Assembly: GCA_016188705.1 (NCBI GenBank)
Contig: JACPHH010000024.1
Span: 1-64,000 of the forward strand
DNA length: 64,000 nucleotides
DNA from: Candidatus Peregrinibacteria bacterium
Lineage (GTDB): Bacteria; Patescibacteriota; Gracilibacteria; UBA1369; JACRIC01
Reading direction: 5' to 3'
Part shown: piece after piece, positions 16,144 to 25,384 of the stretch
How the letters are laid out: the number at the start of each line of letters is the position of its first letter
Numbering within the stretch: position 1 is the stretch's first letter
Position numbers and translations under genes: made by a program
Notes under the pieces: model-generated
Databases searched by the model: none
Seen by the model: the letters and a program-made list of their open reading frames with translations, nothing else
What the model was told of the DNA's origin: nothing

Positions 16144-16680
16144 ATGACAATGCTACGCGACATTCTCACTATTTTTTTTCTCGCTTTTACATTACTGCTA
16201 CTTCTAACCGCTATGGTAAGCCTTTTTTTAGGAGTACCCTATGTGCCGAGTAAACGGAGGGTCATCGATGCTCTTCTCGAATATGTACCAAAAAAAAATA
16301 ACCTCAAGGTCTACGATTTAGGATGCGGCAATGGAAAAATTCTTTTTCAACTCGAAAAGAAAAAAGGCATAATCGGAACAGGGTATGAACTCGCGCCACT
16401 CGTTTTTATGTTCGCCATACTACAAAAATGGCTCAGACGCTCCAAAGTAAAATTACGATACGCGAATTTTTTTCATCAAAATCTTTCCGATGCGGACATC
16501 ATTCTCTGCTATTTAACACCGGGAATCCTGGAAAAACTCGGAAAAAAACTTCAAAACGAATGCAAAAAAGGAACACTCATTATAAGCCATACCTTCAAAA
16601 TCCCAGGATTAAACCCGAAACATATTCAAGAACGCGACATGGCAAAAAAATTACCAACATTATATATTTACGAAATTTAG
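16144..16680 (+). CDS. Membrane-anchored class I methyltransferase, FAM173-like (copy 1)
   Basis: A 178-residue SAM-dependent methyltransferase. An N-terminal membrane helix (IFFLAFTLLLLLTAMVSLFL) is followed by VPYVPSKRRVIDALLEYV, then SAM motif I VYDLGCGNGKIL and YELAPL, and the post-motif DADIILCYLTPGILEKL. This order matches FAM173/ATPSC-KMT-type protein lysine methyltransferases, which use a membrane anchor, a P-x-P-T-like entry motif and a late acidic motif. Known eukaryotic members methylate lysines of mitochondrial membrane proteins; a bacterial substrate is not established. A paralogue follows 29 bases later. Confidence 0.72.
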   Translation: MTMLRDILTIFFLAFTLLLLLTAMVSLFLGVPYVPSKRRVIDALLEYVPKKNNLKVYDLGCGNGKILFQLEKKKGIIGTGYELAPLVFMFAILQKWLRRSKVKLRYANFFHQNLSDADIILCYLTPGILEKLGKKLQNECKKGTLIISHTFKIPGLNPKHIQERDMAKKLPTLYIYEI

Positions 16681-16700
16681 GGAGCCCCTGAAAAATCTAA
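16680..16700 (+). repeat. R1 arm between tandem methyltransferase genes
   Basis: GGGAGCCCCTGAAAAATCTAAC is a variant R1 left arm starting at the stop codon of the first methyltransferase gene and ending 9 bases before the ATG of the second. Confidence 0.55.
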
Positions 16701-16709
16701 CTTCATAAT

Positions 16710-17243
16710 ATGGATCTCAAAAAACTCGAACTCGTCATTATTTTTCTCCTCATGATACCGACAGTCATTGCTCTCGTGAAAGGAGCTCCTTTTGTGCCGA
16801 CTCCACTCAAAGCCGTTCGCCGGATGCTTGAACTCGGCCGTTTAAAAAAAGACGAAAAAGTCTACGATATAGGTTGCGGCGATGGACGGATCGTGCATCT
16901 CGCTTCAAAAGAATATGGAGCAAACGCAACGGGATTCGAACTGTCCCCTCTTATTTATTGTATCGCGAAAATCTGTCAGCCTTTTTGGAAATCAAAGGCT
17001 AAAATCCAATTTCGCGATTTTCGATTTCAAAATTTTCATGATGCCGATGCCATTTTTTGTTACCTCATGCCTGACACGCTCAAAAAAATACAAAAAAAAT
17101 GGGATAAAGAATTACGAAAAGGAACTCGGGTTATTTCCTATGCTTTTCCCATCGGAAATTGGAAACCAAGCCATAAAGAAGCAAAAAATCCTGAAAAAAA
17201 TCAAGCGCCTATTTGGGTGTACGAAATAGGAAAACACCAATAA
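16710..17243 (+). CDS. Membrane-anchored class I methyltransferase, FAM173-like (copy 2)
   Basis: A 177-residue paralogue of the preceding protein with the same order: membrane helix (LELVIIFLLMIPTVIALV), PFVPTPLKAVRRMLELG, motif I VYDIGCGDGRIV, GFELSPL, and DADAIFCYLMPDTLKKI. The PFVPTP motif and GCGDGRIV are closer to the FAM173 consensus than in copy 1. Its 3' end overlaps the convergent comEC gene by 35 bases. A protein lysine methyltransferase at the membrane is the best guess; small-molecule methylation is not excluded. Confidence 0.72.
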   Translation: MDLKKLELVIIFLLMIPTVIALVKGAPFVPTPLKAVRRMLELGRLKKDEKVYDIGCGDGRIVHLASKEYGANATGFELSPLIYCIAKICQPFWKSKAKIQFRDFRFQNFHDADAIFCYLMPDTLKKIQKKWDKELRKGTRVISYAFPIGNWKPSHKEAKNPEKNQAPIWVYEIGKHQ

Positions 17244-18660
17244 GCGCAAAACTCGCGATGAGCATCCAAATGTCAAAACCTTCAAAAAAAATCGAAGCGT
17301 AGGGAATACGGGACAACCAGTCAACAAAAAAAAGAATCAGAGAAAGAGAAAGCCAAGCAAAATAGCCAAAAATACTACCAAGAGCGGAAGAAAAAAACGA
17401 AAGGATAACAGCAAAAAAACCAAAAAACATCGAAAGCGGAATAAAAGGAGCTACTATAATATTCGCAAAAGGAGAAACAAGAGAAAATCGCTGAAAATAG
17501 TACAAAATCAAAGGCGCCGTAAGCGCCATTGCCGAAAGAGTAAGAGCAAATGATTCTTTGATGAATCGAAAACGCTTTCCTGAAAAAAATTTTAAAGCGG
17601 AAAGAAAAGGCGACACAAAAATAAGACCAAAAGTGGCGGCAAAGGAAAGTTGAAAACCGCGATCATAAAGCAAAATTCGAGGATTCCACAAAACCATGAA
17701 AAACCCTGAAGCGGCAAGGGCCAGACTTGTTTCATTCTGTCGACCAGAATTCAAAGCAAAAAGCCCAATAATGCCCATAAGAGCGGCGCGAACCACTGAA
17801 GCTGATGGTCCTACGAACATGGTAAAAAAAAGCACGGAAAAAATACTCAAAAGACAACGCGAACGTCTGTTTAAAGACGCAAAAAGAGCATTGGCAAAAA
17901 TAATAATGAGAGTGATGTTATAACCTGAAATAGCAAGAACATGAGTAAGACCTGTGATATTGAACGCATTCATCATTTCGGTTGAAAATGATTTACGTTC
18001 TCCAAAAAGAAGACCAAGCGCAAAACTCGCCTGTGGCTCGGGAAGAACTTGCTGAAGCTGGGTACGAAAACGTTCACGAAGAAAGTAAAGAAAAGAAAAA
18101 AAATGATTCCCCTGCCCTGACGCCAAAAAACGCGCTTTTGGATACGGCAAGGTGGCATATATTCCCTGCATGGCAAGAAACCATCGACGCTCTTCATCGG
18201 GTGATTCAAGTTTTCCAAAAAAAGAAAGCTTGTCTCCATAAAACCATTGTGGATATGGCGGAAGTGTCACGAGTATATGCCCTGGAAAAACAGGATCAAT
18301 AAATTTTACAATCACTTTCTGAAAAGACTCATTTCTTTCAGGATTTTCAACGATAATGGCAACAAACGAAGAAATCGCGTCAGAAGAAACTGATGTCTGA
18401 AATGTTGAAAGAGAAGGGATTTGCGACAAAAAAAGACGAATGATTCCAAAAAGAAAAGCAAAAATGCAAAAAAACAAAAGACGAAAACAAATGGCGCGAG
18501 AGTATCGCGGGAAAGAAAAACGCAAAAAAAGGAAAGAAAAAAACGCGCTGGCGCACAAAAGAAGTATAAAAGAGACAGAAAGATCATGAAATAATGTTGC
18601 GCTGATCACTCCCCAAAAAAAACTCACAAAAAAAACAATGATTCTATTTCTTTTAGACAT
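17209..18660 (-). CDS. comEC: ComEC/Rec2 family DNA uptake channel protein
   Basis: The membrane channel through which single-stranded DNA enters during natural transformation. The 483-residue protein has an N-terminal pair of membrane helices, a soluble DUF4131/OB-like region and the competence domain with the signature HVLAISGYNITL near residue 245, followed by many membrane segments (including PSASVVRAALMG and DRGFQLSFAATFGLI). The C-terminal metallo-beta-lactamase domain of long ComEC proteins is absent, so strand degradation would need another nuclease. CPR bacteria commonly keep ComEC, which suits import of DNA as a nucleotide source along with the salvage genes at the start of the window. 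Confidence 0.9.
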   Translation of the reverse strand: MSKRNRIIVFFVSFFWGVISATLFHDLSVSFILLLCASAFFSFLFLRFSFPRYSRAICFRLLFFCIFAFLFGIIRLFLSQIPSLSTFQTSVSSDAISSFVAIIVENPERNESFQKVIVKFIDPVFPGHILVTLPPYPQWFYGDKLSFFGKLESPDEERRWFLAMQGIYATLPYPKARFLASGQGNHFFSFLYFLRERFRTQLQQVLPEPQASFALGLLFGERKSFSTEMMNAFNITGLTHVLAISGYNITLIIIFANALFASLNRRSRCLLSIFSVLFFTMFVGPSASVVRAALMGIIGLFALNSGRQNETSLALAASGFFMVLWNPRILLYDRGFQLSFAATFGLIFVSPFLSALKFFSGKRFRFIKESFALTLSAMALTAPLILYYFQRFSLVSPFANIIVAPFIPLSMFFGFFAVILSFFSSALGSIFGYFAWLSLSLILFFVDWLSRIPYASIFFEGFDIWMLIASFALIGVFLFRTPK

Positions 18661-18787
18661 GCCAGAAAAAATAGCACAAGAAAATAAAATTTTCTTAAAA
18701 TGAAGATAAAAAAAATAAGAAAACCTTCCCTTTCAATGAAAAATCACTACAATAAGAAAGCTAAGGAGCCTTAAGGAAAGGACTTTT

Positions 18788-20233
18788 ATGAATTTTAAAA
18801 AAACACCTATTCAAAAAGCATCAAATTCATCCGGAAAATTACAAAATTTCTCCGAATGGAAAACCCGTATTTGCAAAGTCTGGAAAAAAAAGAAAATCAT
18901 TCAAAAACATCATCCGGGCCTTTTCTTTCTCACGCTTGCCGCTGGAATTATCGCAGGCGCTTTTCTCATCCTTTCAACCTATGGACTTATAAAAAATGGT
19001 GGGCTTCTCAAAATCATCCAGCCACTCAAAGTTGATAACGAAAATCGCACAAATGTTCTGCTCTTGGGAACAGGAACGGAAGACCATGAAGGTTCCGATC
19101 TTACGGACACAGTCATGGTCGCAAGCCTTGATCATGAAAAACAAACTTTATCCATCATTTCACTGCCGAGAGACCTTTATATTGTGACGGAATTCGGCCC
19201 AAGCCGCATAAATCAAATTTATGAACACGGCCTCAAATCCGCCACAAAGGAAAAAGGTCTCGAAGTGCTGAAAACAGCGATACAAAAAATAATCGGCATG
19301 CAAATCCACTATTACGCGAAAATCGACTTTAAGGGTTTTGAAGAATTTGTCGACGCCATTGGCGGCGTTGACATTTTTGTTGATCAAAAAATTATCGACA
19401 CATCCTATCCAAAAGGCGAAACTTTTGAATATGAAACATTCGTGCTTGAAAAAGGTCCGCGGCATCTTGATGGAAAAACAGCTTTAAAATACGCGAGGAC
19501 GAGAAAATGCACCATCTGTCTTGATGGAGACTTTGGAAGGGCGAAACGTCAGCATCAAATTCTCAACGCGATAAAAGACAAAACAATAAGCGCTAAAACG
19601 CTTCTCAGCCCTTCAAAAATAAAAAATATTTTTCAAATAATACGAAATAATTTCGACTCCGATTTAAATGTAAATGATTTTTTATACATTGCCGCGCAAG
19701 GAAAAAATTTTTCAAATAATACAATTTTCAGTTGGGTGATACATGACAATCCCGATCAAGCCGGTGGCTTCCTTTATGTGCCGGAACGAAAATATTACGG
19801 AGGAGCATTTGTGCTGCTTCCAACGACGAATCCCATGGGATTCAAAGACGAAAATCCCTACTATGAAATCAATGATTTTGCGGACCTCGTCATGAAACAT
19901 CCGAAAATTATGCAAGAAGCGACGACAATAAAAATTCTCAATGGAACGCGTATTAACAGCTTCGCTTCTCTCACTTTCCGCTATCTCGCGAGATATGGTT
20001 TTAACGCCGTGCAATTCGGCAATAACACTACCAGAGACAAAGAAAAAACTATAATATATGACACAAAAAATAAAAATCCTGAAATTCTCACCCTTTTGCA
20101 AAAACGAATACCCGGTGAAATACAACATAATGTTCCCGAAGATATCGAAAACACTGAAAATGTCGATATTATCGTAATACTAGGTCAAGACTTTTACGAA
20201 TTTTATAAAACGAATAAAGCTCGATTTTATTAA
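18788..20233 (+). CDS. LytR-CpsA-Psr (LCP) family wall glycopolymer transferase
   Basis: A 481-residue membrane-anchored LCP enzyme, which transfers polyprenyl-linked glycopolymers to peptidoglycan. One N-terminal membrane helix (FFLTLAAGIIAGAFLILST) precedes the LCP domain: NVLLLGTGTEDHEGSDLTDTV, then SLPRDLYI with the conserved Arg, and the late ARTRK. The C-terminal 110 residues (TIKILNGTRINSFASLTFRYLARYGF) form a LytR_C domain. It has one of the clearest ribosome-binding sites in the window, AAGGAAAGG five bases before the ATG. With dacA and mraY downstream it opens a wall-synthesis group, and it could attach the polymer bound by the SLH protein. Confidence 0.9.
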   Translation: MNFKKTPIQKASNSSGKLQNFSEWKTRICKVWKKKKIIQKHHPGLFFLTLAAGIIAGAFLILSTYGLIKNGGLLKIIQPLKVDNENRTNVLLLGTGTEDHEGSDLTDTVMVASLDHEKQTLSIISLPRDLYIVTEFGPSRINQIYEHGLKSATKEKGLEVLKTAIQKIIGMQIHYYAKIDFKGFEEFVDAIGGVDIFVDQKIIDTSYPKGETFEYETFVLEKGPRHLDGKTALKYARTRKCTICLDGDFGRAKRQHQILNAIKDKTISAKTLLSPSKIKNIFQIIRNNFDSDLNVNDFLYIAAQGKNFSNNTIFSWVIHDNPDQAGGFLYVPERKYYGGAFVLLPTTNPMGFKDENPYYEINDFADLVMKHPKIMQEATTIKILNGTRINSFASLTFRYLARYGFNAVQFGNNTTRDKEKTIIYDTKNKNPEILTLLQKRIPGEIQHNVPEDIENTENVDIIVILGQDFYEFYKTNKARFY

Positions 20234-20342
20234 AAAAACCGCGCATTTGCAGTGGTTTCAGATTGCAGACAAAAAAATTTAGATATACACTATGAAAAAA
20301 GAACTCGCAAAAGTTCATTTCTGACATTATATTTTTTTTCAC

Positions 20343-21245
20343 ATGCTCAAAGGTCTTCTCACGATGTTTCTCATAAGCTCTCTTGCTCATCCGGGATTAA
20401 CGATCGACGCAGAAAAACAGCAAGCGTCTACAAAAATGCAGTCGGAAATAAGTATCATTCATGTAACACCTTATCCTGTAAAAAAAGAAAATGTAGAGCC
20501 TCTTTCTCTTGAAGCAAAAGCAGCCATGACAATCGATTTTCGGTCCGGCGCTAAAATATACGAAAAAAATATTCACGAAAAACTCCAGATAGCAAGCATC
20601 ACAAAACTCATGACCGCGATTATTATCAGCGAAGAAGAAAGCGGTGAAGAAAAAATCAAAGTAAGCCGAAAAGCCGCGAATACTCCCGGATCAAAAATCT
20701 GGCTTTATCCAGGAGAAATAATAACCGCGGGAAATCTTTTGGAAGCGCTTCTCATCCATTCAGCGAATGATGCCGCCGTAGCTCTTGCGGAATATAACGC
20801 GATTACCGAAGAAGAATTTGTAAAAAAAATGAATGAAAAAGCGGAAAAAATCGGACTCAAAGAAACGCACTTCATGAATTCCACGGGACTGGATAATGAT
20901 GAAAACTATTCAACCGCCTGGGATATTTCACTTCTGGCAACCTATGCCTACAAAAAAGCGCGTATTCGTGAATTAGTATCGCGTTCTGAAGGAAAAATCC
21001 GTTCCGTGGATGGAAGCATAACGCACGATCTCAAAACAACGAATGAAATACTCGGCGGACCGTTCAATGTCGTTGGACTCAAAACAGGCAATACAATTCT
21101 CGCGGGACCTTCATTTGTTTCCGTCGCGAAAGGCCCAAATCCGTCTCTTCGGCAAGAAGTCATTACCGTGGTTCTCAATAGTCCTCAAAGATTCGCTGAA
21201 ACCTCAAAACTGCTCGAATGGACTTATAATGCCTATTCTTGGTAA
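20343..21245 (+). CDS. dacA: D-alanyl-D-alanine carboxypeptidase (PBP5-like)
   Basis: Trims the terminal D-Ala from peptidoglycan stem peptides outside the membrane. The 300-residue protein starts with a signal peptide (MLKGLLTMFLISSLA). All three active-site motifs of the S11/PBP5 family are present: SITK (SxxK) near residue 88, SAN (SxN) near 141, and KTG near 246. The C-terminal beta domain and amphipathic anchor of E. coli PBP5 are missing, so this is a minimal catalytic form. It lies 110 bases after the LCP gene. Confidence 0.92.
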   Translation: MLKGLLTMFLISSLAHPGLTIDAEKQQASTKMQSEISIIHVTPYPVKKENVEPLSLEAKAAMTIDFRSGAKIYEKNIHEKLQIASITKLMTAIIISEEESGEEKIKVSRKAANTPGSKIWLYPGEIITAGNLLEALLIHSANDAAVALAEYNAITEEEFVKKMNEKAEKIGLKETHFMNSTGLDNDENYSTAWDISLLATYAYKKARIRELVSRSEGKIRSVDGSITHDLKTTNEILGGPFNVVGLKTGNTILAGPSFVSVAKGPNPSLRQEVITVVLNSPQRFAETSKLLEWTYNAYSW

Positions 21246-21315
21246 ATTTTTCATAGAAAAAAAACTATAATTTTCGCTCGAATTAAGGGTCCATAAATTT
21301 CTAAAATTATAAAAT

Positions 21316-21330
21316 AAGGAACCCCTAAAA
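21316..21330 (+). repeat. R1 arm upstream of mraY
   Basis: AAGGAACCCCTAAAAC is a degenerate R1 left arm, ending 14 bases before the mraY start codon. Confidence 0.5.
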
Positions 21331-21344
21331 CATTACGCTTTTTT

Positions 21345-22394
21345 ATGTTTATCAGCGATACCATCCGTCATCTTATTCTCATCTTTGGCTCATTTTTACT
21401 CGCCTTTATTTCAGGTTTCTTTCTTGCCAAACCTTTCATTCAACTGCTGATTCATAAAAAAATGACAAAAAATATACGCGAAGACGCAACCGGCGGAGGC
21501 AAAGCGCCATTATTTCGACAACTCCATTTAAAAAAAACAGGAACCCCGACAATGGGCGGCATACTGATTTGGGGAATTTCCATACTTATTATTCTTTTTT
21601 CTCGGGTTCTCTCGTATATTGGCATCTTCGAACACTCGCTTTTGAATCGAAAAGAAACCTATCTTCCCGTTGCCACTCTTTTGGTAACGGCATTGCTTGG
21701 CGCCATCGACGACTTTCTCAATATCAAAGGAAAAAATAATGGTTTAAGCGCAAAATTTAAATTTTTCTGGCTTTCTTTGTTTGGACTCGCGGGAGGCCTT
21801 TGGTTTCATTACAAACTCAATTATGATCTGATTCACATTCCTCTTATAGGAGACCTTCCCATTGGTCTCTGGTATATTCCTCTTTTCGCTTTCGTCATTG
21901 TAGCTTCGGCAAATGCCGTAAATATTACCGATGGACTCGATGGACTTTCAGGAGGCCTTATTGTGATGGCATTTGCGATTTTTGGATCGATTGCTTTCGC
22001 CAAAGGGCTTTTTATATTGAGTGCGTTCTGCGCCGTACTTATCGGCGCGACATTAGCTTTCCTTTGGTACAACATTCCGCCAGCGCTTTTTTATATGGGA
22101 GACACCGGTTCCCTCGCGCTTGGAGCAACTCTTGGAGTGATTGCCATGCTTACAAATTCAGTGGTTATTCTGCCGATAATTGGTATTATTTTTGTAATTG
22201 AAACGCTCTCAGTCATTATCCAGCTCTTTTCCAAAAAATACTTCAAAAAAAAAGTGTTTCATATCGCTCCGCTTCATCACCATTTCGAATATATCGGATG
22301 GAATAATGCAACCATTACCATGCGATTTTGGTTCATTGGCGGAATTTTTGGCGCGCTTGGACTCATTCTCGCTCTCATTAGTGTTCAAATCTAA
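21345..22394 (+). CDS. mraY: Phospho-N-acetylmuramoyl-pentapeptide-transferase
   Basis: Makes lipid I by moving phospho-MurNAc-pentapeptide from UDP to undecaprenyl phosphate. The 349-residue polytopic protein carries the family motifs GTPTMGG near residue 66, the DD motif in GAIDDFLN near 123, NAVNITDGLDGL near 190, YMGDTGSLALGA near 248 and the histidine cluster PLHHHFEYIGW near 312. It is separated from the rest of the division/wall cluster (rsmH-ftsL at 28 kb) but grouped with LCP and DacA. No Shine-Dalgarno sequence is seen. Confidence 0.96.
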   Translation: MFISDTIRHLILIFGSFLLAFISGFFLAKPFIQLLIHKKMTKNIREDATGGGKAPLFRQLHLKKTGTPTMGGILIWGISILIILFSRVLSYIGIFEHSLLNRKETYLPVATLLVTALLGAIDDFLNIKGKNNGLSAKFKFFWLSLFGLAGGLWFHYKLNYDLIHIPLIGDLPIGLWYIPLFAFVIVASANAVNITDGLDGLSGGLIVMAFAIFGSIAFAKGLFILSAFCAVLIGATLAFLWYNIPPALFYMGDTGSLALGATLGVIAMLTNSVVILPIIGIIFVIETLSVIIQLFSKKYFKKKVFHIAPLHHHFEYIGWNNATITMRFWFIGGIFGALGLILALISVQI

Positions 22395-22514
22395 CGAATC
22401 AGATATCAATTACTTCATAAGCAAAATTCAAAAAAGGTAATGTAGAATTTTGTGTGTCTGGGGTTGTAGGATAGAAACGAAAATACAAAAATTCCTATTC
22501 TAAAAAAAGTTGAT

Positions 22515-24629
22515 TTACCATACATCAATTTGAGAAGTTGCGGTGCGTGAATCAATAAAAACGGAATCCGAAAATCGAATTTTCACTTCCTCCCCGCCTT
22601 TAAGTATTTCAAACGCCGTGCTGCTCAGAGTCAATTTTTCAAAACGGTCCAATTGAATCCGAACATTTTCATCTTGAACCATCTTTTTAAGTCCGCGAAG
22701 AATACTTTTCTGCACGAATTCATCATTGCGCTGCTCTAAAAGCACCTGCGCAATTTCTTGTTTAAGAGCATCTTCATAAGAAAGAACGAGCATATTGATA
22801 TCCCACAAAAGATTTACTTTCAATCGATATATTTTTTCCGAAATAGAATCGCTCAAAAAACTTTTTTCCAATACTTTAAGTGTCAAAAACTCGCGTATTT
22901 TATAATCAATAACATTTTGAATAATTGAAACCTTATCATCTTTCGTAAGTTTATAAAAACCATCCAAAGAATCCTGAGCCGCAGAACGATAACGCGTAAA
23001 TTGCGCCAAAATTTTCGCGTCATCTTGATTCTTAGTCTTCAAAAAATCCCGTATTTCCAAAAGCGTGTCATGAGCATACCGAAACTGAAAATCACTCCTT
23101 TCCTTTGGATCATCAACATTTTCGACAAAAGCCGCTATCACCGATTCTTTTGCCTTAACATGAGAAACTTCATTGGTTCCAAAAGGAAAAGAATTAGCGT
23201 GTTCCTTAAGATTTTCCTGAAACGTTTTATTCAAACTTTCTCCTGAATTTTCATTTTTCGCGCGAATATCATCCAAATCGTTGGAAACTTCGAAAACCGT
23301 ATCTTTAAATTCTTGAATCGCATTATCCGCCTTATCGTTCTCGCCTGAAGAAAAAAGAATTTCCGCTTCCATAAGACGCATTTCAGCAATAGAAACCATC
23401 TGTTTTTCTCTTTCAACTGGATTAAAAGTTAAAGCAAGTTTCGCGTTTTCGGTTAATTTTTTAACCGGATAGAAAAAATGACCGGGAAGTAAACCTGTTT
23501 TTTCTCTTAAAGCAATTTGATATTCTTCTTTTACTTTTTGTTCGTACACTTTATCCTTCACTATATTAGAATCAATCCACTGATCTTTAATGAGAGCATC
23601 AAGAAAAACAAGACGTTCGGAATAATCATGTTCTTTATTTTTAATTTCAAACTTTTGTCCTTCCACTAAAACCTTTTGAATAACGCCATCATTTTGCTGA
23701 ACTTTTAAATCAACAGTATTGGACGCGGCTGTTACCAGTACTCCATTTGGATTAACGGCAACGTCAAAACTTGCCTTCGAATCAACTTCCGTTATCATAT
23801 CGGAACTTTTCACCACAAAATTTCCGGCATCATGATTCATGTCGAACACGTTGGACCAAACGCGGCCCTTTTTTATTTCCACTTCAATGCGTGCTTCTTT
23901 CGGCTGATATTCATCAATATCGAGTGAAAAAAGAGCAACTTCCGTTTCTTCGTCCAGACGGCTTACTCCTTTATTGGAAAAATAAATTTCCGCAGAAGTA
24001 TGACGCGGAGTAATGACGGTATCGCCTTCATAAAGAAATATGTCGCTTTCAGTAACAATATTTTTACCATCGCGCTGAACTAAAATTTTCCCCATTGGCT
24101 TGATATAAATAGCATATGCCAAATGGTTGTCGGTATTTGACAAAAAAGTGGGAAAAATAATAACAATAAAAAAAACACTGGTAAAAATAAAAGCCCAAAC
24201 GCGTTTTTTGCCAAAGAAAAATTGCATGTCATTTAAAATTTGTTGCATAAATGCACGAATTTTCCGTGTAAGGAACCTCTGAAAAACGCAATTTCGGAAA
24301 CGAAAATGCAGAGATTCCTTAAATGAATGAACTAAACTCGCATCAAAACGTTCCATAAGGGTTTCTTTCATTCTAACGCGGGAAGAACAAGTAAGTTCAG
24401 TGCGAAGAACGCATTGTTTCAAAAAAGCAAGAAGCGGCGCGAAAAAAAGGCCTGCGGGAATTTCAGCAGAATTCTGTTTTTTAGAAAATTGTATCATGAG
24501 TTTAAGACGTTTTCTTGATTCACTCAAAAAACGCTCATCCGGAATTACGCGCGATTTCTCATTTTCAAGAAAACGCCGCACGCCTTCAAATGATTCATTA
24601 TTCCGATGATGAAAAAAAAACCACTTCAT
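22515..24629 (-). CDS. Membrane protein with FecR and DUF5667-like domains, probable anti-sigma partner
   Basis: From the ATG at 24629 the protein has 704 residues; the ORF track's start 90 bases further upstream adds 30 unconvincing residues. An N-terminal cytoplasmic segment of about 140 residues precedes one membrane helix (WAFIFTSVFFIVIIFPTFL). Outside is a FecR-type beta domain (GKILVQRDGKN...LYEGDTVITPRHTSAEIYF...GRVWSNV) and then a helical region beginning GLLPGHFFYPVKKLTENAKL, the DUF5667 signature. It follows the ECF sigma gene, so it likely restrains or signals to that sigma factor. An R1 palindrome sits in frame in the cytoplasmic segment (24270-24320), encoding 17 residues. Confidence 0.75.
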   Translation of the reverse strand: MKWFFFHHRNNESFEGVRRFLENEKSRVIPDERFLSESRKRLKLMIQFSKKQNSAEIPAGLFFAPLLAFLKQCVLRTELTCSSRVRMKETLMERFDASLVHSFKESLHFRFRNCVFQRFLTRKIRAFMQQILNDMQFFFGKKRVWAFIFTSVFFIVIIFPTFLSNTDNHLAYAIYIKPMGKILVQRDGKNIVTESDIFLYEGDTVITPRHTSAEIYFSNKGVSRLDEETEVALFSLDIDEYQPKEARIEVEIKKGRVWSNVFDMNHDAGNFVVKSSDMITEVDSKASFDVAVNPNGVLVTAASNTVDLKVQQNDGVIQKVLVEGQKFEIKNKEHDYSERLVFLDALIKDQWIDSNIVKDKVYEQKVKEEYQIALREKTGLLPGHFFYPVKKLTENAKLALTFNPVEREKQMVSIAEMRLMEAEILFSSGENDKADNAIQEFKDTVFEVSNDLDDIRAKNENSGESLNKTFQENLKEHANSFPFGTNEVSHVKAKESVIAAFVENVDDPKERSDFQFRYAHDTLLEIRDFLKTKNQDDAKILAQFTRYRSAAQDSLDGFYKLTKDDKVSIIQNVIDYKIREFLTLKVLEKSFLSDSISEKIYRLKVNLLWDINMLVLSYEDALKQEIAQVLLEQRNDEFVQKSILRGLKKMVQDENVRIQLDRFEKLTLSSTAFEILKGGEEVKIRFSDSVFIDSRTATSQIDVW
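24270..24320. repeat. Full R1 palindrome inside a coding sequence
   Basis: AAGGAACCTCTG at one end and CAGAGATTCCTT at the other are inverted with a single mismatch, and the interior GAAAAACGCAATTTCGGAAAC matches the R1 copy at 38699-38752. Its 51 bases are exactly 17 codons, read on the minus strand as KESLHFRFRNCVFQRFL without a stop, inside the FecR-domain gene. Confidence 0.85.
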
Positions 24630-24769
24630 AACTCTGCAATCAAAAAAATTATATAAGGAGACATAATTTTTTAAGCATTCCTGAAGTATTATATCTCTAG
24701 AAACATGAAGCCATGACACGATCTCGCTGTTACACTTAATAATAACGAAAAAAACGGTTTTTTGTTACG

Positions 24770-25375
24770 TCAAGAAAAATTCATACCCATTTTTTCCAAA
24801 ATTTCTTTCAACGCTTGAATAGCTCGAAATTGAAGCACTCTCACGTTTCCTTCAGTTCTTCCCATAATCTCGGAAATTTCGGCATTCGACAGATCATTCA
24901 TAAATTTTAAAAGAATCACCTGTTGATAACTTTCTTTCAATCTTCCAAGCGCGGTTTTCAATGTCGCATTATGCAAATTGTTTTCCGTGAGAAAAATCGG
25001 ATTCATATGACGACGCTCATCGGGCGTTTCATAATCCAAAGGATCACTCATATTGCGTACCCGATAATGATCGATAACAAGGTTACGCGCGATTTTAAAA
25101 AGCCATGCCGCGAAAGAAACATGAGTTTTACGATATTGAGTGAGATGCTCCCATGCTTTTAAAAAAACTGTTTCAGTGAGATCTTCAACATCGCTTTCAT
25201 CAACGCGATAGTAAATATATCGATAGAGAGGAAGCACAAAAATATCGTACAGTTGAGCAAAAGCCTCCGTATCACCTTTCTGGCTGAGCGCGACAAGACG
25301 GTCGATTGCTTCATTTCGGTGTTCCCTGTCATCAGAAAAAAAAGTCATAAAAAAAAGGTTCGTACACGCATTCAA
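24770..25375 (-). CDS. ECF-type sigma-70 family RNA polymerase sigma factor
   Basis: A 201-residue alternative sigma factor. Sigma region 2 is visible as FAQLYDIFVLPLYRYIYYRV...DLTETVFLKAWEHL...AWLFKIARNLVIDHYR, and region 4 as LKESYQQVILLKFMNDLSNAEISEIMGRTEGNVRVLQFRA, a DNA-binding helix-turn-helix. There is no sigma 1.1 or region 3, as expected for ECF factors. An alternative start is the ATG at 25348. The FecR/DUF5667 gene follows on the same strand after about 140 bases, the usual sigma/regulator pairing. Targets are unknown; a shared motif before two secreted-protein genes (39807, 41783) is one candidate. Confidence 0.9.
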   Translation of the reverse strand: MNACTNLFFMTFFSDDREHRNEAIDRLVALSQKGDTEAFAQLYDIFVLPLYRYIYYRVDESDVEDLTETVFLKAWEHLTQYRKTHVSFAAWLFKIARNLVIDHYRVRNMSDPLDYETPDERRHMNPIFLTENNLHNATLKTALGRLKESYQQVILLKFMNDLSNAEISEIMGRTEGNVRVLQFRAIQALKEILEKMGMNFS

Positions 25376-25384
25376 GCATAAAAC

